From Chitinophaga pinensis (GTDB lineage: Bacteria; Bacteroidota; Bacteroidia; Flavobacteriales_D; Crocinitomicaceae): DNA of 64,000 nucleotides. The DNA lies in contig CAMDNE010000001.1 in assembly GCA_945902745.1 (NCBI GenBank), positions 62,001 to 126,000 on the forward strand, written 5' to 3'. Positions 25,295-34,639 of this stretch are shown piece after piece. Each line of letters starts with the position of its first letter. Position 1 is the first letter of the stretch. The notes beneath the pieces were generated by a model. The model had not been told where the DNA came from. It saw only the letters and a program-made list of their open reading frames with translations, and searched no databases. The position numbers were made by a program, and so were the translations under genes.

Positions 25295-27738
25295 CAATAA
25301 ATCGCAGGGTATTCAATTGGATCAACTTCATGCATGATTGCATATACTTTTTCAACGATATCATCGATGCTTGGCTTGGAAAAATAATCTCCATCTGAAC
25401 CATAAGCTGGTCTGTGATCTTTCGCACTCAACGTTTCTGGTGCCGAATCCAAATGAACATAGCCTTTTTGTTCAACCAAAATTTTGTCAAGAATATATCC
25501 AGTTGCACCGCTGCTCACATCTTCGTCAACAATCAACAAACGATTTGTTTTTGCAATCGAATCCTTGATCATGTGATTGATATCAAACGGCAATAATGTT
25601 TGAACATCAATTAATTCAACATCGATTCCTAATTCTGCTAATTGTTTTAATGCTGCTTCACACAAATTAAATGTTGAACCATATGAAACCAACGTCAAAT
25701 CAGCACCTGTTTTTACAATTTCTGGAATTCCAAGTGGCTCCTTGAACTCACCAATATTGTTTGGCATCAGTTCCTTTGTTCGATATCCATTTAATGGTTC
25801 AATAACCAAAGCTGGCTCATCTGCTTCCATAAATAAATTATAAAAACCTGCGGCTTTCGTCATGTTCCTTGGAACGCATACATGAATTCCTCTCAAAGAA
25901 TTTATTATCATTCCCATTGGAGAACCACTGTGCCAAACGCCTTCTAATCGGTGTCCACGCGTACTTATAATTAACGGAGCTTTTTGCCCGCCTTTTGTTC
26001 TATATTGAACTGTTGCTAAATCGTCGGAAAGTACTTGAACAGCATATAGTAAATAGTCCAAATATTGAATTTCAGCAATTGGACGTAATCCACGCATTGC
26101 CATTCCAATTCCTTGACCAATGATAGTACATTCACGAATTCCAGTATCAGTTACACGTAAATCTCCAAATTGCTCTTGCATTCCTTCAAGAGATTGATTT
26201 ACACCACCAATTTTTCCAGCATCTTCTCCAAAAACTAATGCTTCAGGATATTTTTCAAGTATTTTTCGGTAATTCTCTCGTAAGATAATTCTCCCGTCTT
26301 CTTGTGCATTTGAACCATCATATGTCGGTGCAACAGCATTAATTTTAAGCGCAGAGAATTTAGATTGCGAATGTAAATGTGAACTATATCGACTAAAATT
26401 CTCTTCGATTCGTTGCTTAATCCAAGAAGATAAAGCTTGTTTCGAAGCAGATTTTTCTTCACGAACCATTCTTAAAACTTTGCGTGTTGTCGACAAAATA
26501 TCTTTTCGAATCGGTTCAAACGCTTTTTCTAAGGATTCAATTTCTTTGTTAATGAAAGCCGAATTAGGACTTTCATTACTCACAGCCTTCATCAAAGAAA
26601 TTGCTTCAGAAATATCATTTTTAAAATCATCCGTGAAAGCCTTCCAAGCATCATTTTTTTGAGTTCTTACGCTCGCTTTCGCTTCTTTGTGAATTGCTTC
26701 TAATTCTTCTTCAGTTGCTATTGTTTGATCATCAGCATTGAACGTCAAGATCCAAGATTTGAATTTATTGATGCAATCAAAATCAGTTTCCCATTGTAAC
26801 CGTTCCTCTGATTTATACCGCTCGTGTGAACCAGAAGTTGAATGTCCTTGCGGTTGATTCACCTCTTTTACATGCACTAGAACTGGAATGTGTTCTTCAC
26901 GTGCTAAAGCAACGGCTTTCTCATATGTTTCACACAAATGTGCGTAATCCCAACCTTTTGTTATGAAAATTTCATACCCAGTTTTGTCCTTTGTGCGTTG
27001 CATTCCAGCTAACGCTTCAGAAATACTTCCTTTGGTTGTTTGCAATTCTCTTGGAACAGAAATTCCAAATCCATCATCCCAAACAGACATTACCATCGGA
27101 ATTTGTAAAACACCAGCAGCATTGATCGTTTCCCAAAATGGTCCTTCAGAAGTGGAAGCATCACCAATTGTTCCGAATGCTACTTCATTTCCACCGTTTG
27201 TAAACTTCTTGAATTTCTCTAAATCTTTTAACGTTGGGTGATTTCTATAAATTTTTGATGCTTGCGCTAGACCTAATAAACGAGGCATTTGACCGGCAGT
27301 TGGTGAAATATCAGCAGAACTGTTTTTTTGTTCCATTAAATTTTTCCATTCACCATTCGCATCCAAATTTCGTGTTGCAAAATGTCCACCCATTTGTCGA
27401 CCTGCAGATTGCGGCTCTACAACTTCATCCGTGTGAGCATATAATCCAGCAAAATATTGTTGAACCGTCAATTGGTCAATTGCCATCATCAAAGTTTGAT
27501 CTCTATAATAACCAGAACGAAAATCTCCGTTTTGAAATTGTTTAGATAACGCTATCTGAGCAAGTTCTTTTCCATCGCCAAAGATTCCAAACTTGGCTTT
27601 TCCAGTTAAAACTTCCTTTCTTCCTAATAATGAAGCTTCACGCGAAAGACACGCTAAACGATAATCGTTTAATACTTCTGTTTTAAAAGTTTGGAAATCC
27701 AATGATGTTGTTTTTTCGACGGTAGATTCTTTTGTCAT
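25294..27738 (-). CDS. Fused E1 alpha/beta 2-oxoacid dehydrogenase (TPP enzyme)
   Basis: The 814-aa protein joins both subunits of a heterotetrameric E1. The N-terminal half has the thiamine pyrophosphate motif TIGDASTSEGPFWETINAAG and EVNQPQGHSTSGSHERY. From about residue 470 the beta part follows, with VFGEDAGKIGGVNQSLEGM, GMAMRGLRPIAEIQYLDYL and TRGHRLEGVWHSGSPMG. It decarboxylates a 2-oxoacid and passes the acyl group to lipoyl E2. Branched-chain 2-oxoacids are the likeliest substrates by family, but pyruvate cannot be excluded. No E2 or E3 gene is in the window. Confidence 0.88.
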   Translation of the reverse strand: MTKESTVEKTTSLDFQTFKTEVLNDYRLACLSREASLLGRKEVLTGKAKFGIFGDGKELAQIALSKQFQNGDFRSGYYRDQTLMMAIDQLTVQQYFAGLYAHTDEVVEPQSAGRQMGGHFATRNLDANGEWKNLMEQKNSSADISPTAGQMPRLLGLAQASKIYRNHPTLKDLEKFKKFTNGGNEVAFGTIGDASTSEGPFWETINAAGVLQIPMVMSVWDDGFGISVPRELQTTKGSISEALAGMQRTKDKTGYEIFITKGWDYAHLCETYEKAVALAREEHIPVLVHVKEVNQPQGHSTSGSHERYKSEERLQWETDFDCINKFKSWILTFNADDQTIATEEELEAIHKEAKASVRTQKNDAWKAFTDDFKNDISEAISLMKAVSNESPNSAFINKEIESLEKAFEPIRKDILSTTRKVLRMVREEKSASKQALSSWIKQRIEENFSRYSSHLHSQSKFSALKINAVAPTYDGSNAQEDGRIILRENYRKILEKYPEALVFGEDAGKIGGVNQSLEGMQEQFGDLRVTDTGIRECTIIGQGIGMAMRGLRPIAEIQYLDYLLYAVQVLSDDLATVQYRTKGGQKAPLIISTRGHRLEGVWHSGSPMGMIINSLRGIHVCVPRNMTKAAGFYNLFMEADEPALVIEPLNGYRTKELMPNNIGEFKEPLGIPEIVKTGADLTLVSYGSTFNLCEAALKQLAELGIDVELIDVQTLLPFDINHMIKDSIAKTNRLLIVDEDVSSGATGYILDKILVEQKGYVHLDSAPETLSAKDHRPAYGSDGDYFSKPSIDDIVEKVYAIMHEVDPIEYPAIY

Positions 27739-27823
27739 AGATAGCTTTTACACCCACAAAGATAATAAAATAAGAGATTGAAAATAGTTCGTTTATAAGA
27801 TTGTATTTTCTTATTTTTGAAGC

Positions 27824-27931
27824 ATGAATTTAAAAGAGATTTATAAAAAGTATTCTCCTTATTTTGTGGATGTTTGGCAGTATTTGGTGATTATACTGAT
27901 TTTCATTTTAGCCCTTATATTTTTTCTTTAG
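27824..27931 (+). CDS. Small single-pass membrane protein (35 aa)
   Basis: Too short for the ORF track. It begins MNLKEIYKKYSPYFVDVW and continues as an uninterrupted hydrophobic helix (VIILIFILALIFFL) to the stop, a positive-inside single-span protein. A TATTTTTG box lies just upstream. I do not know the family. The gap 27739-27973 between the divergent E1 and T9SS genes otherwise contains only promoter sequence. Confidence 0.5.
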   Translation: MNLKEIYKKYSPYFVDVWQYLVIILIFILALIFFL

Positions 27932-27973
27932 GCAAATCTGAAATTTTGTATCTTCGTTGAAATTCAATTTCAA

Positions 27974-30304
27974 ATGAAGATTTTCTACGTATTATTTTTC
28001 ACGTTGTTTTCAATAACTACATCTGCTCAAAATAATATAGATTCCATGTCGCATATTGATTACCAAGCTTTACATAATGCCAATTTGAACGACGTTTGGG
28101 GGTATGTGGATGAAATGGGAAATGAATATGCAATTGTTGGCACTACCAAAGGAACATCCGTTGTCGATGTGACAGATCCAAGCAATCCGTTTGAAGTTTT
28201 TTGGATTGCTGGTTCTGAATCAATTTGGAGAGATCCATCTGTTCACGGTGATTACGCTTACATTACAACTCAAGCATTAGACGGACTTTTAATCATTGAT
28301 TTAAGTCCATTGCCATTATCTACCGTTTTACCAACAACTCTCTATACTGGTCCAGTTGGATCACCATGGCAATCTGCTCATACGTGTTTTGTCGATGAAA
28401 ATGGTTTTGCTTATATTTTTGGAGCAAATAGGGGTAATGGTGGCGCTATAATATTGGATGTTCAAACAAATCCAATGAATCCAGTTGAAGTTGGTGATTT
28501 TGATAACTGGTACGTGCACGATGGTTTTGTACGAAATGACACAATGTATTTGGCGCATATATCTGATGGCTTTTTTAGTTTAGTTGATGTCACTGTTAAA
28601 GCATCTCCAATTCTCCTTGGAACAAAAACAACTCCTAATAATTTTACGCACAACATTTGGCCAAGTGATAATGGGCAATTTGTATTCACAACAGATGAAA
28701 TTTCAGGAGCTTTTATTGCGGCGTATGATATTTCGAATCCTCTAAATATTATTGAAGTAGATCGTATTCAAAATTCTCCTGGTCAAGGAGTATTACCACA
28801 TAATACACATGTTTCGTATAATTATTTGATAACAAGTTATTACGCTGATGGAATAGTTATTCATGACATCACACATCCCAATAATATTGTAAAAGTTGGC
28901 TCGTATGACACATATCCAACTCAAACAACTGGTTTTGATGGTTGTTGGGGTGTTTATCCATTTTTTTCTTCAGGAACAATTCTAGCAGCTGATATCACTG
29001 AAGGATTATTTATTTTAAAACCAACTTATATTCAAGCTTCTTATTTGGAAGGAACTGTAACCGATGCTTCAACCTTGGCTCCTTTGAATAATGTGGACGT
29101 TCAAATTGTGAGTAACGATCAAATAGACCATTCTAATACATTAGGAGCATACGCAACAGGTATTTTAGGCGTTGGTTCCTACAATGTTACCTATTCCAAA
29201 GTTGGCTATTTTCCACAAACTGTTGCTGTCGTTTTGACGCAAGCTGTAATTGTATTGCAAGACATTCAACTTGTTCCAATTCCACCTTATAATTTAACCG
29301 TAAATGTAGTTGAAGCAGGAACGGGGAATCCAATTCCAAATGCACAAATCTCCTTGCAAGCATCATTGATTGAACATGTAGGATTAACAAATGGTATTGG
29401 TCAAGAAAACTTTGTGTTGTTTTATCAAGAATCGTACATGGTAACAGCGGGTGTTTGGGGATATTTCACAACCTGCTCTTCTCAATTTATTGATCAAAAC
29501 ACAGTTACTTTAACAGTGACAATGGAAAAAGGATATAACGATGAATTTACATTTGATTTTGGTTGGATTGTTCTAGGAAATGCAACTTCTGGTGTTTGGG
29601 AAAGAGGAAATCCTTTTGGGAATAGTGCTGGTTCTGCTCCATTAGATGATGCGGATTTTGATTGTGGGGCAAATGCGTTTGTAACTGGAAATGATGACGT
29701 GTTGAATTCTGATTTAGACGATGTTGATGGTGGGTTGACCTTATTAATTTCGCCAACGATGGATCTTACTTCTTATAGTGATCCATATTTGAATTATGCT
29801 CGTTGGTTTTTTTGTATGTATGGCGCACCTCCTGATGATACTTTAAAAGTGGTTATTTCGAATGGAATAACATCTGTACAGGTGGATGAAATTGGTGCTG
29901 ATCAAATCTATTTTTATCAATGGATACCAAAAAGTATTCGAATTCAAGATTATATTGCAATTACTAATTCAATGCAAGTTTCATTTTTTGTTTCGGATTT
30001 AGATCCAACAGTAAATATTACAGAAGCTGGAGTTGATTATTTTTATATTTCAAACTCAAATGTTTTGGGAATAGAAAATTCCGAAAAACCGAAAATTAAT
30101 GTGTTCCCCAATCCTTTTGAAAATTGGTTAATTATCGAAGGTGCTGAAATTGGCAGTAAATATGAGTTATTTAATCTTCAAGGCCAAAAAGTGCATGGAG
30201 GAGAAATAAATGCTATTTCTGAAAAAATAAATACACAAAATTTACCTTCAGGAATTCTATTTTTAAAACTTAATAATGAAGTTTATAAGGTTATGAAAGA
30301 ATAA
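27974..30304 (+). CDS. T9SS type A cargo with choice-of-anchor B domain
   Basis: The 776-aa secreted protein starts with a signal peptide (MKIFYVLFFTLFSITTSAQ). Residues 25-350 form a propeller-like choice-of-anchor B domain with repeats of the type VVDVTDPSNPFEVFW and IIDLSPLP, and HTCFVDENGFAYIFG. Two carboxypeptidase-regulatory-like beta domains follow (LEGTVTDASTLAPLNNVDVQ; VVEAGTGNPIPNAQISL). A jelly-roll region comes next, and the tail INVFPNPFENW ... LPSGILFLKLNNEVYKVMK is a type A T9SS sorting signal. A TATCTTCG promoter-like box lies 17 bases upstream. Confidence 0.9.
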   Translation: MKIFYVLFFTLFSITTSAQNNIDSMSHIDYQALHNANLNDVWGYVDEMGNEYAIVGTTKGTSVVDVTDPSNPFEVFWIAGSESIWRDPSVHGDYAYITTQALDGLLIIDLSPLPLSTVLPTTLYTGPVGSPWQSAHTCFVDENGFAYIFGANRGNGGAIILDVQTNPMNPVEVGDFDNWYVHDGFVRNDTMYLAHISDGFFSLVDVTVKASPILLGTKTTPNNFTHNIWPSDNGQFVFTTDEISGAFIAAYDISNPLNIIEVDRIQNSPGQGVLPHNTHVSYNYLITSYYADGIVIHDITHPNNIVKVGSYDTYPTQTTGFDGCWGVYPFFSSGTILAADITEGLFILKPTYIQASYLEGTVTDASTLAPLNNVDVQIVSNDQIDHSNTLGAYATGILGVGSYNVTYSKVGYFPQTVAVVLTQAVIVLQDIQLVPIPPYNLTVNVVEAGTGNPIPNAQISLQASLIEHVGLTNGIGQENFVLFYQESYMVTAGVWGYFTTCSSQFIDQNTVTLTVTMEKGYNDEFTFDFGWIVLGNATSGVWERGNPFGNSAGSAPLDDADFDCGANAFVTGNDDVLNSDLDDVDGGLTLLISPTMDLTSYSDPYLNYARWFFCMYGAPPDDTLKVVISNGITSVQVDEIGADQIYFYQWIPKSIRIQDYIAITNSMQVSFFVSDLDPTVNITEAGVDYFYISNSNVLGIENSEKPKINVFPNPFENWLIIEGAEIGSKYELFNLQGQKVHGGEINAISEKINTQNLPSGILFLKLNNEVYKVMKE

Positions 30305-30352
30305 CTGTTAACTAAAAGTATCATGCTTATTTCAGTAAGTTAGGTCTTTGAG

Positions 30353-30360
30353 TATATTTG
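30353..30360 (+). promoter_or_regulatory. -7 box of the glycosyltransferase operon
   Basis: TATATTTG fits the Bacteroidota TAnnTTTG element and lies 24 bases before the TTG start of the GT2 gene. A correctly spaced -33 TTG is not evident. Confidence 0.5.
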
Positions 30361-30383
30361 TCAAATACATTTAATAGTAAGTC

Positions 30384-31355
30384 TTGGAAAGTAATATCGA
30401 TATATCTATAGTTGTTCCTTTATACAACGAAGTTGAATCTCTTCCTGAATTGCATGCTTGGATTCAACGTGTAATGAAGGAAAACAATTTTTCTTATGAA
30501 GTTTTATTCGTTGACGATGGAAGTAAAGATGGTTCTTGGAAAGTCGTTGAAGCGCTTAGAAGTGCAGATGCGAATGTTAAAGGAATCAAATTTCAACGAA
30601 ACTATGGCAAATCCGCTGCATTGCAAGTTGGGTTTGAAGCTGTAAAAGGAAATGTTGTCATCACAATGGATGCTGATTTGCAAGATTCCCCAGATGAAAT
30701 TCCAGGACTTTATAAAATGATAACGGAGGAGGATTTTGATGTTGTTTCTGGTTGGAAAAAGAAAAGATACGATCCATTAACGAAGACAATTCCAACAAAA
30801 TTATACAATTGGGCAGCAAGAAGATTGACAGGTATTTATTTACATGATTTCAATTGTGGTCTAAAAGCATACAAAAACGAAGTTGTAAAAAGTATTGAGC
30901 TTTATGGCGACATGCATCGTTATATTCCACCATTAGCAAAATATGCTGGTTTCACTAAAATAGGGGAAAAAGTAGTGCAACACCAATCTCGAAAATATGG
31001 AACTACTAAGTTTGGTATGAGTAGATTCCTAAATGGTCCATTGGATTTGTTGTCTGTTGTCTTCATGGGTAAATTTGGAAAGAAACCAATGCACCTGTTT
31101 GGAGCATTAGGCGTTTTAATGTTCATTATTGGATTTGGATTTGCTTTTTATTTAGGGATTGAAAAATTGTTTTTTCATAAAACAGCGCGTTTATTAGCTG
31201 ACAGAACAGAATTTTTTATCGCATTAACGGCAATGATTGTTGGAGTTCAATTTTTCCTCGCTGGATTTGTAGCAGAACTAATTGGTAGAAATTCATCAAC
31301 TCGAAATGTTTATTTGATTGAAAAACGATTGACCGATGAACAAGTGGAAAATTGA
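30384..31355 (+). CDS. Family 2 glycosyltransferase (DPM1/GtrB-like)
   Basis: The 323-aa enzyme has a GT-A domain with ISIVVPLYNEVESLPEL, the catalytic TMDADLQDSPDEIP (DxD), and a conserved LHDFNCGLKAYKNEV block. Two C-terminal transmembrane helices follow (around residues 240-300). Such enzymes load a sugar onto a polyprenyl phosphate at the inner membrane for transfer to surface glycans or proteins. The start is TTG (MESNIDISI). The 3' end overlaps the HAD phosphatase gene by 20 bases, so these form an operon. Confidence 0.9.
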   Translation: MESNIDISIVVPLYNEVESLPELHAWIQRVMKENNFSYEVLFVDDGSKDGSWKVVEALRSADANVKGIKFQRNYGKSAALQVGFEAVKGNVVITMDADLQDSPDEIPGLYKMITEEDFDVVSGWKKKRYDPLTKTIPTKLYNWAARRLTGIYLHDFNCGLKAYKNEVVKSIELYGDMHRYIPPLAKYAGFTKIGEKVVQHQSRKYGTTKFGMSRFLNGPLDLLSVVFMGKFGKKPMHLFGALGVLMFIIGFGFAFYLGIEKLFFHKTARLLADRTEFFIALTAMIVGVQFFLAGFVAELIGRNSSTRNVYLIEKRLTDEQVEN

Positions 31356-31878
31356 TTCAACTTGGACATTGTTTCTAGATCGTGATGGAGTAATCAATGA
31401 GCGCATCATGAGTGGATATGTCACATCAATTGAAGAGTTTATTTTTCTACCAGAAGTTCCACAGTCAATTGCAAAATTATCGCATCTTTTTGGAAATGTT
31501 TTTGTCGTTACAAATCAACAAGGAATTGCAAAAGGATTAATGACAGAAAGTAACCTTTTGGAACTTCATGCTTATATGCACGATGAAGTAGCTAAAATTG
31601 GAGGCAAAATCACAAAAAGTTATTATGCGCCTGGAGCTTCTTCTCCTAAAAATGAATTAAGAAAACCAAAACCTGGAATGGCTTTGTTGGCGCAGAGACA
31701 ATTTGAAGGAATTGATTTTAATAAGGCAGTAATGGTTGGGGATACGGATTCTGACATCTTATTTGGACAGAATCTTGGCATGAAAACTGTGAGAGTGCAA
31801 ACGGTTGAAACGATTAAAGTTCCTGCCGATATCACCGTAAATAGTTTAGTAGAATTTACAAATTTATTGATCAAATGA
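31336..31878 (+). CDS. HAD-IIIA phosphatase, GmhB-like
   Basis: The 180-aa protein has all HAD motifs: LFLDRDGVIN, FVVTNQQGI, RKPKPGM and MVGDTDSDILFG. This is the layout of D-glycero-D-manno-heptose-1,7-bisphosphate 7-phosphatase and related histidinol phosphatases. The usual four-Cys/His zinc loop before KPKPGM is replaced by SYYAPGASSPKNE, so it is a zinc-free variant. It overlaps the upstream GT2 gene and the downstream MORN gene (4 bases). A role in sugar-nucleotide or glycan supply is plausible. Confidence 0.85.
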   Translation: MNKWKIDSTWTLFLDRDGVINERIMSGYVTSIEEFIFLPEVPQSIAKLSHLFGNVFVVTNQQGIAKGLMTESNLLELHAYMHDEVAKIGGKITKSYYAPGASSPKNELRKPKPGMALLAQRQFEGIDFNKAVMVGDTDSDILFGQNLGMKTVRVQTVETIKVPADITVNSLVEFTNLLIK

Positions 31879-32627
31879 AAGTAGTTGTTGTTTTATTATT
31901 GACTTGTTTTAGCGTTGGCTTATTTGCTCAAAACGTTACCGATGCTAAAGGAAAGAAGCAAGGAATTTGGAGTAAAACATATCCAGGGTCAAAAGTTTAC
32001 CAATACAAAGGTCAATTTAAAGATGATAAACCAGTTGGGACTTTCACCTATTTCTATCCAACAACAAAAGTAAAAGCAATTATTAAACACGATGCAGGAA
32101 GCAATAGGTCAGTTGCTTATTTCTATCATGAGAATACCAAATTAATGAGTTCTGGAATTTACCGTGACATGAAAAAAGATTCAATATGGTTGAATTTTGG
32201 CCCGTCAGGAAAGTTAAGTAGCTCTGAGACGTATAAAAATGACTTGTTGGATGGTAAAAAAATTGTTTACTACGTTCCAGAGGAAATAGAAGATAATTCA
32301 AAACATATTTCTGCGACAAGTACCTACGTTGCCGGAAAAATAGATGGAGAATACCTAGAGTTTTTTGAAAATGGAACAACAAAAATCAAAGGGTCGTATG
32401 TTTTAGATAAGAAAATTGGAATTTGGTATCATTACCACCCTAACGGCAAAAAGATGATGTTGGAGCGGTATAAAAATGGTTTGAGACATGGCTGGGCATT
32501 TGGTTACGATGAAAAAGAAGTAGAAATTGGAAGATTCTATTATTACTATGGAAGTCGTTTAGAAGGAAAAGAACTCGAACATAAATTGGCCCAATTTAAA
32601 GAAAAGGGGATCAATCCAAATGAGTAA
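31875..32627 (+). CDS. Exported MORN-repeat protein
   Basis: The 250-aa protein has a signal peptide (MKVVVVLLLTCFSVGLFAQ) followed by MORN_2 / YwqK-type repeats of about 22 residues, such as GKKQGIWSKTYPGSKVYQYKG, GTFTYFYPTT and KIGIWYHYHPNGKKMMLERYKNG. These form extended beta-hairpin sheets and are abundant in Bacteroidota; their binding partners are unknown. Its ATG overlaps the HAD gene stop by 4 bases, so it belongs to the same operon. The toxin-antitoxin label often attached to the family is not supported by a partner here. Confidence 0.85.
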   Translation: MKVVVVLLLTCFSVGLFAQNVTDAKGKKQGIWSKTYPGSKVYQYKGQFKDDKPVGTFTYFYPTTKVKAIIKHDAGSNRSVAYFYHENTKLMSSGIYRDMKKDSIWLNFGPSGKLSSSETYKNDLLDGKKIVYYVPEEIEDNSKHISATSTYVAGKIDGEYLEFFENGTTKIKGSYVLDKKIGIWYHYHPNGKKMMLERYKNGLRHGWAFGYDEKEVEIGRFYYYYGSRLEGKELEHKLAQFKEKGINPNE

Positions 32628-32656
32628 AGCTTTTTTTTCATATTTTCGTTAGAAGT

Positions 32657-33343
32657 ATGAAAATATATCGCTTATATATCAGTTTGTTGGTTCTGTTAAT
32701 AGTGGCAGTCGTATCGTGTAAAAAACAAGATGCAGCACCCCAATTCCATTATGATTACTTCGATTTAACACAAGGCCGGTACATTGATTATGATGTAATG
32801 GAAATCAATCATGATGTAGATCAAGCCATCGAACACGATACATCCTATTATCAATTGCGAACGTTAATTGGTGATACTGCAATTGATAATCAAGGAAGAA
32901 TAGCGCGAAAATTTTTAAGATATAAACGTGCGAATACTTCAGGAACATGGGTGCTTTCTGATGTTTGGACAGCACTTATAACTGAAAATAGAGCAGAATT
33001 AATTGAAGAAAATCAACGCGTTATAAAATTAGTATTCGCGCCAACTCTTTCAAAAGAATGGAATCCAAATGCCTTTAACATGTTTGCAGAAATGACATCC
33101 TATTATAGCAATATTCATGACTTACAGAATGTTGGTCCGCTTGTTTTTGATAGTGCACTAATTGTCGAACAAGAGGACTTCTTTTCGTTAATTGATAAAA
33201 AAAGGAAGTATGAAGTCTACGCAAAAGGAGTTGGTTTGGTGAAGAAATATTACAAAGATTTGACAATTGCCAATTTTGACACCTTGAATGTTCAAAAAGG
33301 AAAAGAGCTATATTACACGTGTTTTGCTTACGGGATCCAATAG
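32657..33343 (+). CDS. Lipoprotein of unknown function
   Basis: The 228-aa protein has a lipoprotein signal with lipobox (LIVAVVSCKKQD). The mature part is soluble and mixed alpha/beta, with FDLTQGRYIDYDVMEINHD near the start and GLVKKYYKDLTIANFDT near the end. I do not recognise a named family, although such single-domain lipoproteins are common in flavobacteria. It follows the MORN gene by 29 bases, so it is probably the last gene of that operon. Confidence 0.75.
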   Translation: MKIYRLYISLLVLLIVAVVSCKKQDAAPQFHYDYFDLTQGRYIDYDVMEINHDVDQAIEHDTSYYQLRTLIGDTAIDNQGRIARKFLRYKRANTSGTWVLSDVWTALITENRAELIEENQRVIKLVFAPTLSKEWNPNAFNMFAEMTSYYSNIHDLQNVGPLVFDSALIVEQEDFFSLIDKKRKYEVYAKGVGLVKKYYKDLTIANFDTLNVQKGKELYYTCFAYGIQ

Positions 33344-33364
33344 CCTTTATCTAAGTTGATTCTG

Positions 33365-33372
33365 TATCTTTG
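33365..33372 (+). promoter_or_regulatory. -7 box of the GT4 gene; possibly leaderless transcript
   Basis: TATCTTTG lies 6 bases before the ATG at 33379. With the usual 7-8 base distance to the start point, transcription would begin at or next to the ATG. The TTG start in the track (33370) would lie inside this box and is therefore unlikely. Confidence 0.5.
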
Positions 33373-33378
33373 GACCGT

Positions 33379-34497
33379 ATGAAGATTTCAATTTTCTCCG
33401 CTTTTTATCCTTTTAGAGGAGGTATAGCCCAATTCAATGCGCGTTTAGTTCGTTCATTTGAAAAAGAAAATGAAGTTACAGCATTCACCTTTAAAAAACA
33501 GTACCCCAATTTTTTATTTCCTGGAACAAGTCAATTTGTAGAAGAAAACGATCAAGTTGACAAAATTAAAGCAAAACGAATTGTCAGTACGTTCAATCCG
33601 TTTACCTATTTAGGTGCTGCGAAAAAAATAAAAGCAGCCAATCCAGATCTTTTTATCACGAATTATTGGATGTCTTTTTTCGGTATTTTCATGGGCTTGT
33701 TCGGGTCGAAACAAAAGAAAGAAACAACTAAATTGGCCATAATTCACAATTTGATTCCGCATGAAAAACGCTTTTTTGACAAATGGTTCAATAGCTTCTT
33801 TTTGAAACGCTACGATGGCTTTGTTGTCATGTCAGACAGTGTGAAAAACGACCTGTTATCAAGTAAGCCTGATGCCAAATATATTCAATTGAATCACCCG
33901 TGGTATGATCATTTTGGCGTAAAGATTTCGGAAACTGAAGCGCGCGAGAAATTGAAAATCTCACCATCAAAAAAAACGATTTTGTTTTTTGGATTAATCA
34001 GAGATTACAAAGGATTAGATCTGCTAATTGATGCGTTTTCAGAATTGAATGATGACTATCAATTAGTTATTGCAGGTGAAGTGTATAGTAATTTGCAGAA
34101 ATATAAAAGTCAGATTGCTGAATCAAAAGCGAAAAGTAGAATATACTTTTTCAATCAATACATTCCTGATTCAGAAGTTCAGAATTACTTTTCAGCAGCA
34201 GATGTATGTGTATTGCCTTATCGTTCTGCAACTCAATCTGGAATAACAGCTACATCCTTTCATTTTGAGGTTCCAATTATTGCAACAAATGTTGGAGGTC
34301 TTAAGGGAATTATTGACGCACCAGAATTAGGTTTAATCGTTGAAGAACCAAACACAAATTTGATGAAAGATGCAATTTGTTTCTATTTTGAGAACAATTT
34401 GAAAGAAAAATTCCAAATTAATATTCGAAAAGAAAAAGAATCGAATACATGGGATAAATTTGCTAATAGCCTGATTTCGTTTAGTAAAACGTTATAA
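33379..34497 (+). CDS. Family 4 glycosyltransferase
   Basis: A retaining GT-B enzyme of about 372 aa. The N-terminal domain begins MKISIFSAFYPFRGGIAQFN and the C-terminal domain carries KTILFFGLIRDYKGLDLLI, YFFNQYIPDSEVQNYFSAAD and LPYRSATQSGI, the GT4 donor-binding layout. I move the start to the ATG at 33379 because the track's TTG overlaps the -7 promoter box. It probably builds a surface polysaccharide or glycolipid; donor and acceptor are unknown. It appears monocistronic. Confidence 0.9.
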   Translation: MKISIFSAFYPFRGGIAQFNARLVRSFEKENEVTAFTFKKQYPNFLFPGTSQFVEENDQVDKIKAKRIVSTFNPFTYLGAAKKIKAANPDLFITNYWMSFFGIFMGLFGSKQKKETTKLAIIHNLIPHEKRFFDKWFNSFFLKRYDGFVVMSDSVKNDLLSSKPDAKYIQLNHPWYDHFGVKISETEAREKLKISPSKKTILFFGLIRDYKGLDLLIDAFSELNDDYQLVIAGEVYSNLQKYKSQIAESKAKSRIYFFNQYIPDSEVQNYFSAADVCVLPYRSATQSGITATSFHFEVPIIATNVGGLKGIIDAPELGLIVEEPNTNLMKDAICFYFENNLKEKFQINIRKEKESNTWDKFANSLISFSKTL

Positions 34498-34575
34498 TTT
34501 TCAATTAATTTCGAAATTATTTAGCATCTAAAAACCGCCATGTTGATAAACTTGGCAAATACCTCTTAAACTTTA

Positions 34576-34606
34576 TTGACATTAATAAACGTAAATTCTA
34601 TATTTG
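34576..34606 (+). promoter_or_regulatory. Promoter of secDF
   Basis: A -33 TTGAC (34576) and a -7 TATATTTG (34599-34606) are separated by 20 bases, a textbook Bacteroidota sigma-ABfr type promoter. The secDF start lies 34 bases downstream. Confidence 0.75.
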
Positions 34607-34639
34607 CAGGCTTAATAAATAACTAACTGTTTTACGAAT

